Positions 46,458 to 55,036 of a stretch of 64,000 bases of DNA are shown here, in pieces. The position numbers and the translations under genes were made by a program. Below the pieces are notes generated by a model, which ran no database searches, was not told where the DNA came from, and was given only the letters and a program-made list of their open reading frames with translations. Source of the DNA: Pseudomonas sp. W4I3 (GTDB taxonomy: Bacteria > Pseudomonadota > Gammaproteobacteria > Pseudomonadales > Pseudomonadaceae). Where the stretch lies: positions 3,123,501 through 3,187,500 of the forward strand of contig NZ_JAUSXS010000001.1 in assembly GCF_030816195.1 (NCBI RefSeq). The letters are read 5' to 3'. Position 1 is the stretch's first letter, and each line of letters starts with the position of its first letter.

Positions 46458-47642
46458 ATGAACAGTTATTCTAATATTCGAAAAATCTCCTCGGCAGGCA
46501 ACCCTTTTTGGGATCGAACAGAAAAAGCAGGTGTGAGTGGCATTGTTGCCGGTAATCTCGGTAATGGCGTAATGGAGGTTGACGGGAAACGCTTTATAAA
46601 CATGTGCTCTTACTCCTATTTAGGCCTGGATTCGAACCCGTTTATTTTAGAAGGAGGTCTTTCTGCGTTAAAAAATACAGGTGTTCTGAATTCTTCTATC
46701 TCAAGGGTACGAATCAAACTGCCTTTGCTGGAGGAGGTGGAGGTCGCGTTGTCGGAATTGTTTTCCGTGAATGCGCTGACGACCTCCTCTTGTGCTTCGG
46801 CGGCATCAGCAATGCTACCTTTGTTGGCGGCAGGTTTTCTTACAGGAAATAAACCACCGGTGATGGTTTTTGATCGGTCCGCGCATTTTTGCTTGAACTT
46901 GATGAAACCCATTTGCGCCGATGAAACCCAAGTGTTGACAGCGCCACATAACGACCTGAATTTTTTGGAAGATTGTTGCAAAAAAAACTCCAGAGTGGCC
47001 TATGTTGCGGACGGTGTATATAGCACTGGAGGGGCCGCAAAAATAAAAGACCTGATGAGCTTGCAAGATAAGTATGGCGTGTTCGTATTATACGATGAAG
47101 CGCATGGTTTATCGATTAAAGGACGCAATGGGCGAGGCGTGGTTCTTGAGGAAATGGGAGGGGTGAACGCCCATACGATGATTATCGCTTCATTGAATAA
47201 GGGATTTGGTGGTTCGGGAGGTGTCATATTTTTTGATGACTCGATTAAAACCTCGAGCTTATTGAGGTTCGGTGGGCCTCTCTCATGGTCGCAGCGGATC
47301 AATACAGCGGGTTTAGGCGCGATCTTGGCTTCTGTTCGAATACATGCGTCTGACGAGATAAATGTCCTTCAATGTAGGCTGGCTGAAAAAATAAACAGGT
47401 TTGATGAGCTTGTTCCCAGTGCGGCACTTGGAGATGGGCTTCCTATACGCCTAATTCCAATGGCAGACGAAGTTCATGCAATTTCAGCTGCGGCAGAACT
47501 GATGCGCGAGGGCTTTTACACATCTCCCCTGTTTTATCCAGTTGTTGCAAAGGACTCGCCCGGCTTGCGAGTGATGTTGAGGGCCAATCTTGATGAGTCT
47601 GACCTCGAGAAATTTTGTGCCGTTGTGAAATCAGTGCTTTAA
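46458..47642 (+). CDS. Alpha-oxoamine synthase-family PLP enzyme
   Basis: 394 residues. A fold-type I PLP enzyme of the BioF/KBL/ALAS group that couples an amino acid to an acyl-CoA with loss of CO2, giving an alpha-aminoketone. Key residues align: the ring-stacking His143 (DRSAHF), Asp213 and His216 in YDEAHG, and the Schiff-base Lys248 in SLNKGFGGSGG. Substrate-site GRNGRG follows. It is not in a biotin or threonine context, so BioF or KBL are unlikely. AT-rich codons mark it, and the four genes downstream, as different from the neighbourhood. The frame is open 63 bases upstream of the chosen ATG. First gene of the putative biosynthetic cluster. Confidence 0.85.
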   Translation: MNSYSNIRKISSAGNPFWDRTEKAGVSGIVAGNLGNGVMEVDGKRFINMCSYSYLGLDSNPFILEGGLSALKNTGVLNSSISRVRIKLPLLEEVEVALSELFSVNALTTSSCASAASAMLPLLAAGFLTGNKPPVMVFDRSAHFCLNLMKPICADETQVLTAPHNDLNFLEDCCKKNSRVAYVADGVYSTGGAAKIKDLMSLQDKYGVFVLYDEAHGLSIKGRNGRGVVLEEMGGVNAHTMIIASLNKGFGGSGGVIFFDDSIKTSSLLRFGGPLSWSQRINTAGLGAILASVRIHASDEINVLQCRLAEKINRFDELVPSAALGDGLPIRLIPMADEVHAISAAAELMREGFYTSPLFYPVVAKDSPGLRVMLRANLDESDLEKFCAVVKSVL

Positions 47643-47681
47643 CTTTTTGCACATGGGTAAAATCGCATTGGAGAATGTAGA

Positions 47682-48845
47682 GTGCGTTCAAATACAAGGC
47701 TGCAGGTGTTAGCGTGCAGCACGACGATGATGGCTCAGTTGGGCGTTACGCTTTATCTGCCTGCCACGCCTAGCATTGTTGAATCGCTGAATATGAGTGA
47801 GGCAGAAGGCTATACTTCCTTGCTTATGTATCTAGGGGGGGGAGCCATTCCGCTAATATTTGCATCTCGTACTATTAATTGTTTCGGTCGTTCGGCCGTG
47901 TTGCTTGGTTTTTGTTGTGCTCTTTTCAGCGGAAGTGTCTTGTCAATGTGGGCTTCCGACTCTGATGTTCTTTATTTCTCCAGAATGATGCAAGGGGTTG
48001 GCGGAGGTGGTGCGGCCCTGATAGGACGGGCGTTACTGGCTGAGATATATTCGGGGGTAGATTTAGCTAGAAGTTTGTCGCTTCTGTCATATGCGTTTGT
48101 TTTTGCGTTAATTGTCGGCCAGGTTGTAGGTGGTTATCTGGTATCTTTTTTTAGCTGGAAAGCGCTTTCGTTAACTATGGCGTTCGGCTCGGTCTTAATC
48201 GTGTCCCTGCTGTTGCCTGTAAGGAAGGTTTTATGTTTATTTGATGCTCGTGGTCGACGCAGAGTCAGTGGTTTTGTTTTCGCAAATATTATAGTTCAGC
48301 GCTCGTTTTATTTGCCCGTGGTGGTGGGTGGGTGTGGTTATGGGGTGTTTGTTATCCATCAAGGCGTGGGCGCATACGTTTTTAATTTGCTGTTGGGGTG
48401 GGAAAGTTCCGACTACGGACTTTTTGGCGTCGGGTTAGGGCTCGCCTACTTTCTTGGGGCTCTGTCCGTGAGGTTGGCATTGCGTTCAATGAGTACTTTT
48501 TCTCTGTCAGTATTGACCATAAGTGTGATGGTCGCGGCGGTTTCGATTTTTTTATTGGCGACATTAGGGTACGTAGGGCGGCACGCGGCGGTCATGGCAT
48601 ATTTAGCAATATGGTATGCGCAGGCCGTGACGTACCCGTGTGTCGCGTCGATGGCCGTACAGAAATTTTCAGGCATGGAGGCGATGATGTTGTTTAGTTT
48701 TTTTCAGCAGATGTTAGCGCTATTACTCGGGACGGTGGCAGCAGCGTTTATTCCTCTTGGGCTGTCAAGCGTGGCGCTGCTGACCCTCGGTTTATCCAGT
48801 GCTGGTGTGATAGTGACCATGTGTTTGTCAATAAAAAGGACTTGA
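47682..48845 (+). CDS. MFS exporter (Bcr/CflA-like)
   Basis: 387 residues with about 12 hydrophobic helices. The layout resembles drug-resistance MFS of the Bcr/CflA type: YLPATPSIVESLNMSE in the first helix/loop and RMMQGVGGGGAALIGRALLA in helix 4. GTG start with GGAG eight bases upstream; an ATG six bases earlier is followed directly by a stop. 39 bp after the oxoamine synthase and 1 bp before the CitE-like gene. Position suggests it exports the cluster's product or provides self-resistance. Confidence 0.85.
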   Translation: MRSNTRLQVLACSTTMMAQLGVTLYLPATPSIVESLNMSEAEGYTSLLMYLGGGAIPLIFASRTINCFGRSAVLLGFCCALFSGSVLSMWASDSDVLYFSRMMQGVGGGGAALIGRALLAEIYSGVDLARSLSLLSYAFVFALIVGQVVGGYLVSFFSWKALSLTMAFGSVLIVSLLLPVRKVLCLFDARGRRRVSGFVFANIIVQRSFYLPVVVGGCGYGVFVIHQGVGAYVFNLLLGWESSDYGLFGVGLGLAYFLGALSVRLALRSMSTFSLSVLTISVMVAAVSIFLLATLGYVGRHAAVMAYLAIWYAQAVTYPCVASMAVQKFSGMEAMMLFSFFQQMLALLLGTVAAAFIPLGLSSVALLTLGLSSAGVIVTMCLSIKRT

Positions 48846-48846
48846 T

Positions 48847-49701
48847 ATGGATATGCTGGTTAGAAGTTGGCTGTGTATTCCAGCTTTGAAGGAAGGGCTT
48901 GAGCAAAAAATTGTTCAATCTACAGCGGACATTGTGCTATTGGATCTGGAGGACTCCATCCCTATTCACAAGAAATCATTAGCGCGTGAAAAACTTCTGA
49001 AGTTAGACCGTTCAATATGGCATCAATGTAATCTTGCAGTCAGGATTAACGCGCCCTCCAAACCGGAGGGTATCAGGGATCTGGTATTTTTAATGGACAA
49101 TAATATTGTTCCGAAGTATTTGGTTGTTCCAAAGGTGGAGTCTTCCGGTGAGTTGCGGGTCCTAGGAGAGTTGATGTCGGCTGCAGGGGGACGTACGCAA
49201 TGCTTTGGAATTGTAGAGACTTTAAAGGGGTTGCGCCGTATCGATGCAATTATAAATGAGTCTATGAATCTGCATGGTTTGATTTTAGGAAGCGCTGACT
49301 TGTCGTCTGAAATCAGCTTTCGTATTTCTAAAGCAGCCTTGATGCAAATAAAATGTGAGATGGCACTCGCTGCCTTGAGCGTAGGTTTGAAAGTGATAGA
49401 TACGCCATGCTTCAATCTGCGGTGTGAGACGCGGTTGAAAGACGAAATTGAGTCAGCTAAATCGTTGGGTTATTCAGGTAAAATTGCAATTCATCCATCG
49501 CAGGTGGCTTTAATTAACAAATTATTTTCTCCCTCACAAGAAGAATTGGATCGAGCCGAAGCTATTTTTGCCTGCTTGGAGTCACCTGAGTTACCTACGG
49601 CAATAGCATCTATCGATGGGGATATGATAGGGCCACCGTTTGCAGTTTTAGCGGAGAAACTACTTGCCACTCAGCAAATGGTTATAAATAAAAAAACATA
49701 A
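48847..49701 (+). CDS. CitE-like CoA-ester lyase (HpcH/HpaI superfamily)
   Basis: 284 residues of the citrate-lyase-beta fold: RSWLCIPA opening, IVLLDLEDSIP, AVRINAP (substrate Arg), VVPKVES, GIVETLKGL (metal-ligand Glu124), LGSADLSSEI (metal-ligand Asp151) and a GKIAIHPSQV C-terminal block. These enzymes split or form 3-hydroxyacyl-CoA esters such as malyl-, methylmalyl- or citramalyl-CoA using Mg2+. Size fits stand-alone Mcl/Ccl-type lyases. The next gene is a MaoC protein, a pairing also seen at Mycobacterium Rv2498c/Rv2499c. The actual acyl-CoA is unknown. Confidence 0.85.
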   Translation: MDMLVRSWLCIPALKEGLEQKIVQSTADIVLLDLEDSIPIHKKSLAREKLLKLDRSIWHQCNLAVRINAPSKPEGIRDLVFLMDNNIVPKYLVVPKVESSGELRVLGELMSAAGGRTQCFGIVETLKGLRRIDAIINESMNLHGLILGSADLSSEISFRISKAALMQIKCEMALAALSVGLKVIDTPCFNLRCETRLKDEIESAKSLGYSGKIAIHPSQVALINKLFSPSQEELDRAEAIFACLESPELPTAIASIDGDMIGPPFAVLAEKLLATQQMVINKKT

Positions 49702-49708
49702 AAAGGCG

Positions 49709-50224
49709 ATGAAACTTATGGGTGTCTCCTTCAAGGCGTTAAGCAAATTGGTTGAAGTCTCACCTGGGCGCTATCGCGAAGAACACGGCCTCAGTTTTGA
49801 AGATTTTTGCGTAGGGGATATTTATGAGCATAGACCAGGTCGCACTCTTACTGACTCTGATAATACTTGGATGTCTTTAATCTGTATGAATAATCATCCT
49901 TTGCACATAAATTCGGATTATGCAAAGGAGACAGCGTTTGGCGCGCCCCTGGTTTCCAGTCTGGTCACATTTTCGATCGTTGGTGGGATGAGTTTGGCGA
50001 GCACTAGCAAGAAAGGTATTGCGAATCTCGGCTGGGATAACGTGCGTCTTTTAGCGCCCGTATTTGTAGGAGACACAATCTATGCCGAAAGTGAGGTTGT
50101 AGCGAAGCGGTGCTCGGAAAGTCGTCCCGGCCAAGGAATTGTTACCGTCCGCACGAAAGGTGTTAAATCTTGCGGTGAGGTATTTTTTTCATGTCAGCGA
50201 AGTTTTTTAATCGGGCTCGCCTAG
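49709..50224 (+). CDS. MaoC-family hydratase (CitE-associated subtype)
   Basis: 171 residues, single hot-dog domain. The active-site block reads DSDNTWMSLICMNNHPLHIN, with His66. The Asp found at residue 61 in PhaJ-type hydratases is Asn. This N-x-x-PLH form, with DN upstream, is typical of MaoC proteins that travel with CitE-like lyases (mesaconyl/itaconyl-CoA hydratase-like). Predicted to hydrate or dehydrate the acyl-CoA handled by the upstream enzyme. Seven bases after the CitE-like gene; an in-frame ATG at 49718 is the alternative start. Confidence 0.82.
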   Translation: MKLMGVSFKALSKLVEVSPGRYREEHGLSFEDFCVGDIYEHRPGRTLTDSDNTWMSLICMNNHPLHINSDYAKETAFGAPLVSSLVTFSIVGGMSLASTSKKGIANLGWDNVRLLAPVFVGDTIYAESEVVAKRCSESRPGQGIVTVRTKGVKSCGEVFFSCQRSFLIGLA

Positions 50225-50249
50225 GGCTTGCGCGTGAGATGGAGTGAAC

Positions 50250-51176
50250 GTGAAGATTCTAGGTAAGTCGGATTTAGAGAGTGCTATTAGTATGCATGAT
50301 GCCATTTCGACGTTGCGTGAGGGTTATAGTGATTACAATGAATCAGATCATCATCCGGCTCGCACTTTGATCAGAGTTAACGAGCAAAATGCCACGTTTG
50401 GAGTGATGCCATTCTTTTCCAAGCGTGATAATTTATTTGTTGTCAAGGTGGTAGCCCACCATCTATTGAATGTTTGTAACGGTTTTAAATCAATTAATGG
50501 TGTGATTGTCGTACAGGACGGTTCGAATGGGCAGATAAAGGCGCTGATTGATGCGGCTATCGTTACCTCTTTGCGAACCGGTGCCACTGCTGGGCTCGCG
50601 ACTGATTTGCTCGCACACAAAGATTCAAAAAATGTGGCTGTTATTGGTACTGGAGATCAAGCGATGGCCGCGCTTGAAGCTGTTCTGTGCGTGAGAGACA
50701 TCGAGAACGTCGCTGTGTACTCTCGAAGCAAAGAAAACGTCAGAAACTTTATTGCGTGCGCTCTTGGCAGATTTCCCAAACATTTGACGTTCAATGACTG
50801 TGAGGATGTAAGAACTGCAGTTGAGGATGCTGACATAGTATGTACCGCTACCACCTGCGCTCAACCGTTATTTTCCAGTAGTGATGTACGGAACGGCGTT
50901 CATGTGAATGCAATTGGAAAACACACGACGACTTCACGTGAATTTCCATTGGAGCTGGTTTCTCGTTCAATACTGCTGGTTGAGGATCGAGAGGCGGCGA
51001 TCCGAGAAGCGGGTACCTATCATCGCACCGCGATTTCAATTTCGGAAATGCTGCAGCGTGAAAATGACAGGCAGTATCAGAGTAAAACGACAATTTTCTC
51101 TTCGGTGGGTACTGCTTTTCAGGATGCATGTATTTGTGTGGCTATATTGAAGAAACTGAAACTGCTTAATGCCTAG
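50250..51176 (+). CDS. Ornithine cyclodeaminase/mu-crystallin family protein
   Basis: 308 residues from the GTG at 50250, chosen because GGAG (50241-50244) is five bases upstream; GTG at 50244 is also in frame. The family layout is clear: an N-terminal dimerisation/substrate lobe with the lysine in VVKVVAHH, the segment ALIDAAIVTSLRTGATAGLA, the NAD(P) loop VIGTGDQA, and VNAIGKHTTTSREFP. Members are ornithine cyclodeaminases, alanine dehydrogenases, ketimine reductases or opine-type synthases. Here it may reduce or cyclise an imine made from the aminoketone, but that is inference. Last gene of the AT-rich cluster. Confidence 0.85.
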   Translation: MKILGKSDLESAISMHDAISTLREGYSDYNESDHHPARTLIRVNEQNATFGVMPFFSKRDNLFVVKVVAHHLLNVCNGFKSINGVIVVQDGSNGQIKALIDAAIVTSLRTGATAGLATDLLAHKDSKNVAVIGTGDQAMAALEAVLCVRDIENVAVYSRSKENVRNFIACALGRFPKHLTFNDCEDVRTAVEDADIVCTATTCAQPLFSSSDVRNGVHVNAIGKHTTTSREFPLELVSRSILLVEDREAAIREAGTYHRTAISISEMLQRENDRQYQSKTTIFSSVGTAFQDACICVAILKKLKLLNA

Positions 51177-51380
51177 TGTTATTGATCAATCTTGCCGGGG
51201 CAGGCCTAAGCATTCTGCAGGTCCTGTTTAGCACCTTACTTTGCAAAATCGTATAAGGCGCGTTAGCCACCCGGTACGGATCTGGCGCTATTCCCCCCAG
51301 GAATGCCCCCATAAAAACAGCGCATTGTCTTTATTTCCCCGAATCTCGTAGCGTTAGGCCTCATTTCAAGGAGATCGTCC

Positions 51381-52013
51381 ATGAGCCACCTTCCGCTGCG
51401 CCTCTACGTTGATTCGCTGTTTACCAGCCCCTACGCGATGTCGGTGTTTGTCGCCTTGCGGGAAAAGGGCTTGGCGTTCGAGACCGTGCCTTTGGACCTG
51501 GAGGCCGGCCAGCATCAGGCCGCGGGATACGCTCGGTTGTCACTGACCCAGCGGGTGCCGACGCTGGAAGAAGGCGAGTTCTCGCTGTCGGAATCTTCGG
51601 CGATCACTGAATACCTGGATGAGGCCCACCCCGACACCCGCATTTATCCGACGGATCGGCAGCAGCGGGCGAGGGCGCGTCAGGTGCAGGCATGGCTGCG
51701 CAGCGACCTGCTGCCGATTCGCCAGGAGCGTTCGACGCTGGTGGTGTTCTGCGGGCAGCAGATGCCGCCCCTGTCGCCAGTGGCGCAGGCGGCGGCCGAA
51801 AAGTTGATCTGTGTGGCGCAGGGGTTATTGGCGGGTAACCCGGATTATTTGTTCGGCAACTGGTCGATCGTCGACGTGGACCTGGCCGTGATGCTCAATC
51901 GCCTGATTCTCAATGGTGACGCCGTGCCTGCCGAGCTGGTGGCCTATACCCGGCGCCAGTGGCAGCGGCCGTCGGTGCAGGAATGGGTCAACCAGCCACG
52001 CCCTGGGGTATAG
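51381..52013 (+). CDS. Glutathione S-transferase (YfcF-like)
   Basis: 210 residues. The N-terminal thioredoxin-like half has SLFTSPYAMSVFVALREKGL with the YfcF-type serine-proline site and QRVPTLEEGEFSLSESSAIT with the glutathione-binding Glu-Ser. The C-terminal helical domain includes FGNWSIVDVDLAVMLNRL. AAGGAG is well placed before the ATG. GC-rich codons return here, marking the right edge of the AT-rich island. Its end overlaps the convergent small gene by 26 bp. Confidence 0.88.
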   Translation: MSHLPLRLYVDSLFTSPYAMSVFVALREKGLAFETVPLDLEAGQHQAAGYARLSLTQRVPTLEEGEFSLSESSAITEYLDEAHPDTRIYPTDRQQRARARQVQAWLRSDLLPIRQERSTLVVFCGQQMPPLSPVAQAAAEKLICVAQGLLAGNPDYLFGNWSIVDVDLAVMLNRLILNGDAVPAELVAYTRRQWQRPSVQEWVNQPRPGV

Positions 52014-52260
52014 CGCGTTCGTTGATTTGCGCAACGCGCCGGTCCAGGTCTTCCCAGTCCGCCATGCCCAGCACGCGGGTGGTGTTCAAACCGCGCAGGT
52101 AACCCCGCAGTTGCTGGGCGCTGGAGGATTGCTCGTCGGCGCCACGCGTCTCGTCCAGCAGGACGTTTTCATAGTCGACCAGGTACTCGGCGACCCGCTC
52201 GCGAAACTCCGGCAGTACGGCTTCGCGGATGCGGTCGAAGGTTTTCTGGTGAGGCTTCAT
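51988..52260 (-). CDS. Small conserved protein of unknown function
   Basis: 90 residues (MKPHQKTFDRIREAVLPEFR onward), soluble, helical, charged. I do not recognise the family. AAGGA precedes the ATG by seven bases, which supports a real gene. The 3' end overlaps the convergent glutathione transferase gene. Confidence 0.6.
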   Translation of the reverse strand: MKPHQKTFDRIREAVLPEFRERVAEYLVDYENVLLDETRGADEQSSSAQQLRGYLRGLNTTRVLGMADWEDLDRRVAQINERAIPQGVAG

Positions 52261-52402
52261 GGCACGGTCCTTATAGTTTTATGGGGCTGGGCTGCCTGAC
52301 ACTATCGGTTCAAATGATAGTCACCATCAAGGATCACAAGTTCTGTTTTTATGGCAAAAGCGCAAAATCCGCTCATCGAAACGCTGCTCAAGGAAATGCG
52401 CG

Positions 52403-53047
52403 ATGAGGACGATAATCCAGTTTGCTTTGATGACCCTGATGCTCGGCAGTGCAGTGCTGGCCAACCCGGCGATTGCTGACGAGCTGCGTACGGGCCATTT
52501 GCTGCCACTCATAGGTAGCGTAAACTCCCTGCAGCGTGCGCAGTCGGTTGGCGTGTTGTACAGCGAAAACACACGCGACAACCAGAGCTACCTTGAACGC
52601 TACCATGCCATGGCCATGAATGGCGCGAAGGATGCCTTGGATGGCCGCATCCGCGAGGCGTTCGTCAACAGCTCTGATCCGGAACTGGCCATCGACTGGC
52701 TGATGAACTCCCTGCAAGGCACATTCGTTTCGGTAACCGTCTATGCCAGCCTCGACGACCTGGTGCAGGCGCATCCGGACGTGGTGGTGGTGCTCGATAC
52801 CCATAACCAATTGCTGACCCAGCGTAACGACGTGGTCGAGGCGCGCTTTACCGCGCGGTTCTATGACGCCGACCTGCAGTACATCGCCAAGGCCGAAGGC
52901 TCGGTGGACAAGCAGGTGCCGTCGGTATGGGTGCATGACAAGTCTGCACTCGAGATTGCTGCGCAGATCGAGCAGCAGCGAGATGTACAACAAGATGCCT
53001 TGAAGCAGTTTGACGCATCGCTAAAAGCCCTGGTCCGCGCCGGTTGA
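52403..53047 (+). CDS. Exported protein of unknown function
   Basis: 214 residues. A signal peptide (MRTIIQFALMTLMLGSAVLA, cleavage near ANPAIADE) directs it to the periplasm. The rest has no recognised catalytic motif: LLPLIGSVNSLQRAQSVGVL, then NSSDPELAIDWLMNSLQ, and a helical end rich in Q and D. Related proteins exist in other pseudomonads, sometimes labelled ATPase without a visible nucleotide-binding motif; I see none here. The frame runs into the next gene's upstream region, so the two may be co-transcribed. Confidence 0.75.
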   Translation: MRTIIQFALMTLMLGSAVLANPAIADELRTGHLLPLIGSVNSLQRAQSVGVLYSENTRDNQSYLERYHAMAMNGAKDALDGRIREAFVNSSDPELAIDWLMNSLQGTFVSVTVYASLDDLVQAHPDVVVVLDTHNQLLTQRNDVVEARFTARFYDADLQYIAKAEGSVDKQVPSVWVHDKSALEIAAQIEQQRDVQQDALKQFDASLKALVRAG

Positions 53048-53091
53048 TACGCGGATTGATGGGGATCTATTGGTTATTTTCAGGAATGTCT

Positions 53092-53433
53092 ATGCGCTCT
53101 TTTTTCGCCCCGGCCCTGGCCTCTGCTTCCTTGCTGTTGACCGGCTGTATCACGGCTCCGAACGCCCCCTCCCTGACCCTGCAAACCGCCAAGACCCCTG
53201 AAGGCTATGTGCAGTGCGTTTTGCCCAAGCTTGAAAAGCACGGCATCACCTCCACCGTGACCCAGAACTCGCGTCACGCCAAAGTGCTATTGACCAGCAA
53301 GATCGCAGCCGATGATGTGCTGGAAGCGTACAAGTCCCAGGATGGCACCAAGGTGTTTCTGTATGAGCGCAAACCCCTGGCGTCGGCGCTCAAGCCATCG
53401 CGCCTCGAGCAGGCTGCGCAGGACTGCAAGTAA
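53092..53433 (+). CDS. Putative small lipoprotein
   Basis: 113 residues from the ATG at 53092, chosen because AGGA lies six bases upstream; in-frame starts at 53044 and 53086 are less likely. The N-terminus MRSFFAPALASASLLLTGC is a lipoprotein signal with lipobox LLTGC. The mature part is about 95 residues with no named domain. It follows the exported protein gene closely and in the same direction. Confidence 0.7.
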   Translation: MRSFFAPALASASLLLTGCITAPNAPSLTLQTAKTPEGYVQCVLPKLEKHGITSTVTQNSRHAKVLLTSKIAADDVLEAYKSQDGTKVFLYERKPLASALKPSRLEQAAQDCK

Positions 53434-53462
53434 GCCAGGCCCAGAATCAATACAGATCAAAT

Positions 53463-53489
53463 GTGGGAGGGAGCAAGCCCCCTCCCACA
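53463..53489. repeat. Compact REP palindrome
   Basis: GTGGGAGGGAGCAAGCCCCC followed by TCCCAC: two REP halves directly abutting, between the lipoprotein gene and the convergent creatininase gene. Confidence 0.8.
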
Positions 53490-53506
53490 TTTGGATGGCG
53501 TTCGAT

Positions 53507-54253
53507 TCAGGGTTTTGCTTCGTTGCTGAAGTTGTGCACCGTCTTGATCAGCCCTTGCGCTGCCAGCGCCACTAACTCACCGCCTTTTTCCACCGTCGCT
53601 AACGCCGGGTCCGAGCCCATGCGGCCGTCGGGGAAGCGTGCGCGGAAGTCCAGCGCTTCGCGGATCGGGCCGGTGTTGGCGATTTTCGGTGAATAATCGG
53701 CCGACTTGATCGCGTCCGGATAGGCCCATTGCGTCACGGCAATCTCCGACGGCGTGGCGTGGCTGCCATGGCCCACCGGGAACTGGCGCTGCGCCAGGTC
53801 GGTGACGCCCTCCAGGTCCCACCAGTTGACCAACTTCAGCGCGAACCCGGCCGGGCGGCGGGCATAGCTGGCCTCGGCATAGAGTTCGGAAAACGCCGCT
53901 TCGATGGTGGCGATATTGCCGCCGTGGCCGTTGAGGAACAGGATCTTGTCGAAACCATGCCCGGCCAGCGAGCGTACCCAGTCGCCGATCGCGGCGATGA
54001 AGGTGGAAGGGCGCAGCGAGATGGTGCCGGGAAAGCCCAGGTGGTGCTGGGCCATGCCGATGTTGAAGGTGGGGCCGACCAGGATATCGGCATTGTTCTG
54101 CGCCTCGACGGCGATGATCTCCGGGCACATCCAGTCGGTGCCCAGAAGGCCGGTAGGGCCGTGTTGTTCGTTGGAGCCGATGGGGATCACCACCGTACGG
54201 CTGCGCTCCAGAAACTGCCCGATCTCGATCCAGGTGGATTTATGTAGAAGCAT
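53507..54253 (-). CDS. Creatininase-family amidohydrolase
   Basis: 248 residues. The family's metal-site motifs are visible: VVIPIGSNEQHGPTGLLGTD (Glu28, His30, Asp at the end), NGHGGN (about 105-110) and GHGSHATPSE with the catalytic Glu/His. Members hydrolyse cyclic or linear amides (creatinine, or F420- and mycofactocin-related and other substrates) with Zn or Mn. Substrate cannot be assigned from sequence. Single gene. Confidence 0.9.
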   Translation of the reverse strand: MLLHKSTWIEIGQFLERSRTVVIPIGSNEQHGPTGLLGTDWMCPEIIAVEAQNNADILVGPTFNIGMAQHHLGFPGTISLRPSTFIAAIGDWVRSLAGHGFDKILFLNGHGGNIATIEAAFSELYAEASYARRPAGFALKLVNWWDLEGVTDLAQRQFPVGHGSHATPSEIAVTQWAYPDAIKSADYSPKIANTGPIREALDFRARFPDGRMGSDPALATVEKGGELVALAAQGLIKTVHNFSNEAKP

Positions 54254-54283
54254 GCGACGCTCTCTTTTATCGGTGGGGACAGG

Positions 54284-55012
54284 CTATCCGCCACGGATTG
54301 TACGACTACTCGCCACCTGTTGGGGTTTGCAGTTCAGATACGCCGACGACTTCAGCCAGCGCTGGTCAGGGTACCAAGAGAACATGAACTGGCCGTCCTT
54401 GAGCTTGTCCACCACTTGACGGGCGACTTGCGGGCGCACCGCCGGGCAGCCCTGGCTGCGGCCGATACGGCCTTCGCGCTTGCTCCACAGCGGGCTGACG
54501 TAGTCGGCGGCGTGAATCACGATGGCGCGGTCCCGGGCCAGGTCATTGAAGCCAGGCTCCAGGCCGTCCATGCGCAGCGAGTAGCCGTGGGTGCCGAGGT
54601 AGCTTTCCTGGGTGCGGAACAGGCCCAGGCTGGACTGGTGGCTGCCCTCGAGGTTGGAAAACTCGGTGGCGAAGTTTTCGCCCGACTTGGCGCCGTGGGC
54701 CACCAGATCGCGCAGTACCAGGGTCTTTTTGCGCAGATCGAAGATCCACAGCCGACGGGCGGTTGAGGGCTGGGAGTAGTCGATCACTGCCAGGCGGTCG
54801 GACCGTTCCTCGCCGTTACTGACGGCGCACTGTACCGCGCTCAGGGCACTTTTGAGGACGATGGGATTGAGTTCTGGAGCCGAGCGCGCAAGGCTGCTAT
54901 ACAAAGAAGGAAGGGGGCCATTGGCGGCGAGCGCAACATTGCTCAATAACGCCAGGCTGCCGGTGATCAAGCCCAGTTTGGTTATGCCGAGCCGGCGCAT
55001 AAAAGTCAGCAT
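54284..55012 (-). CDS. YkuD_2-type L,D-transpeptidase catalytic domain protein
   Basis: 242 residues. After a signal sequence (LGLITGSLALLSNVALA) comes the family pattern: LRDLVAHGAKSGENFATEFS, AIVIHAADYV, then GRSQGCPAV with the catalytic cysteine. It belongs to the murein L,D-transpeptidase catalytic-domain-2 group, periplasmic, modifying peptidoglycan cross-links. Divergent from a second L,D-transpeptidase gene 24 bp away, so they share a very short promoter region. Confidence 0.88.
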   Translation of the reverse strand: MLTFMRRLGITKLGLITGSLALLSNVALAANGPLPSLYSSLARSAPELNPIVLKSALSAVQCAVSNGEERSDRLAVIDYSQPSTARRLWIFDLRKKTLVLRDLVAHGAKSGENFATEFSNLEGSHQSSLGLFRTQESYLGTHGYSLRMDGLEPGFNDLARDRAIVIHAADYVSPLWSKREGRIGRSQGCPAVRPQVARQVVDKLKDGQFMFSWYPDQRWLKSSAYLNCKPQQVASSRTIRGG

Positions 55013-55036
55013 CTACAGTCGAGTCCCCGCTGTGGA

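Noticed and set aside
46458..47642. Annotation of the oxoamine synthase as BioF or 2-amino-3-ketobutyrate CoA ligase
   Set aside because: Fold and PLP residues fit, but there is no bio or tdh context and several active-site loops differ; the family-level name is safer.
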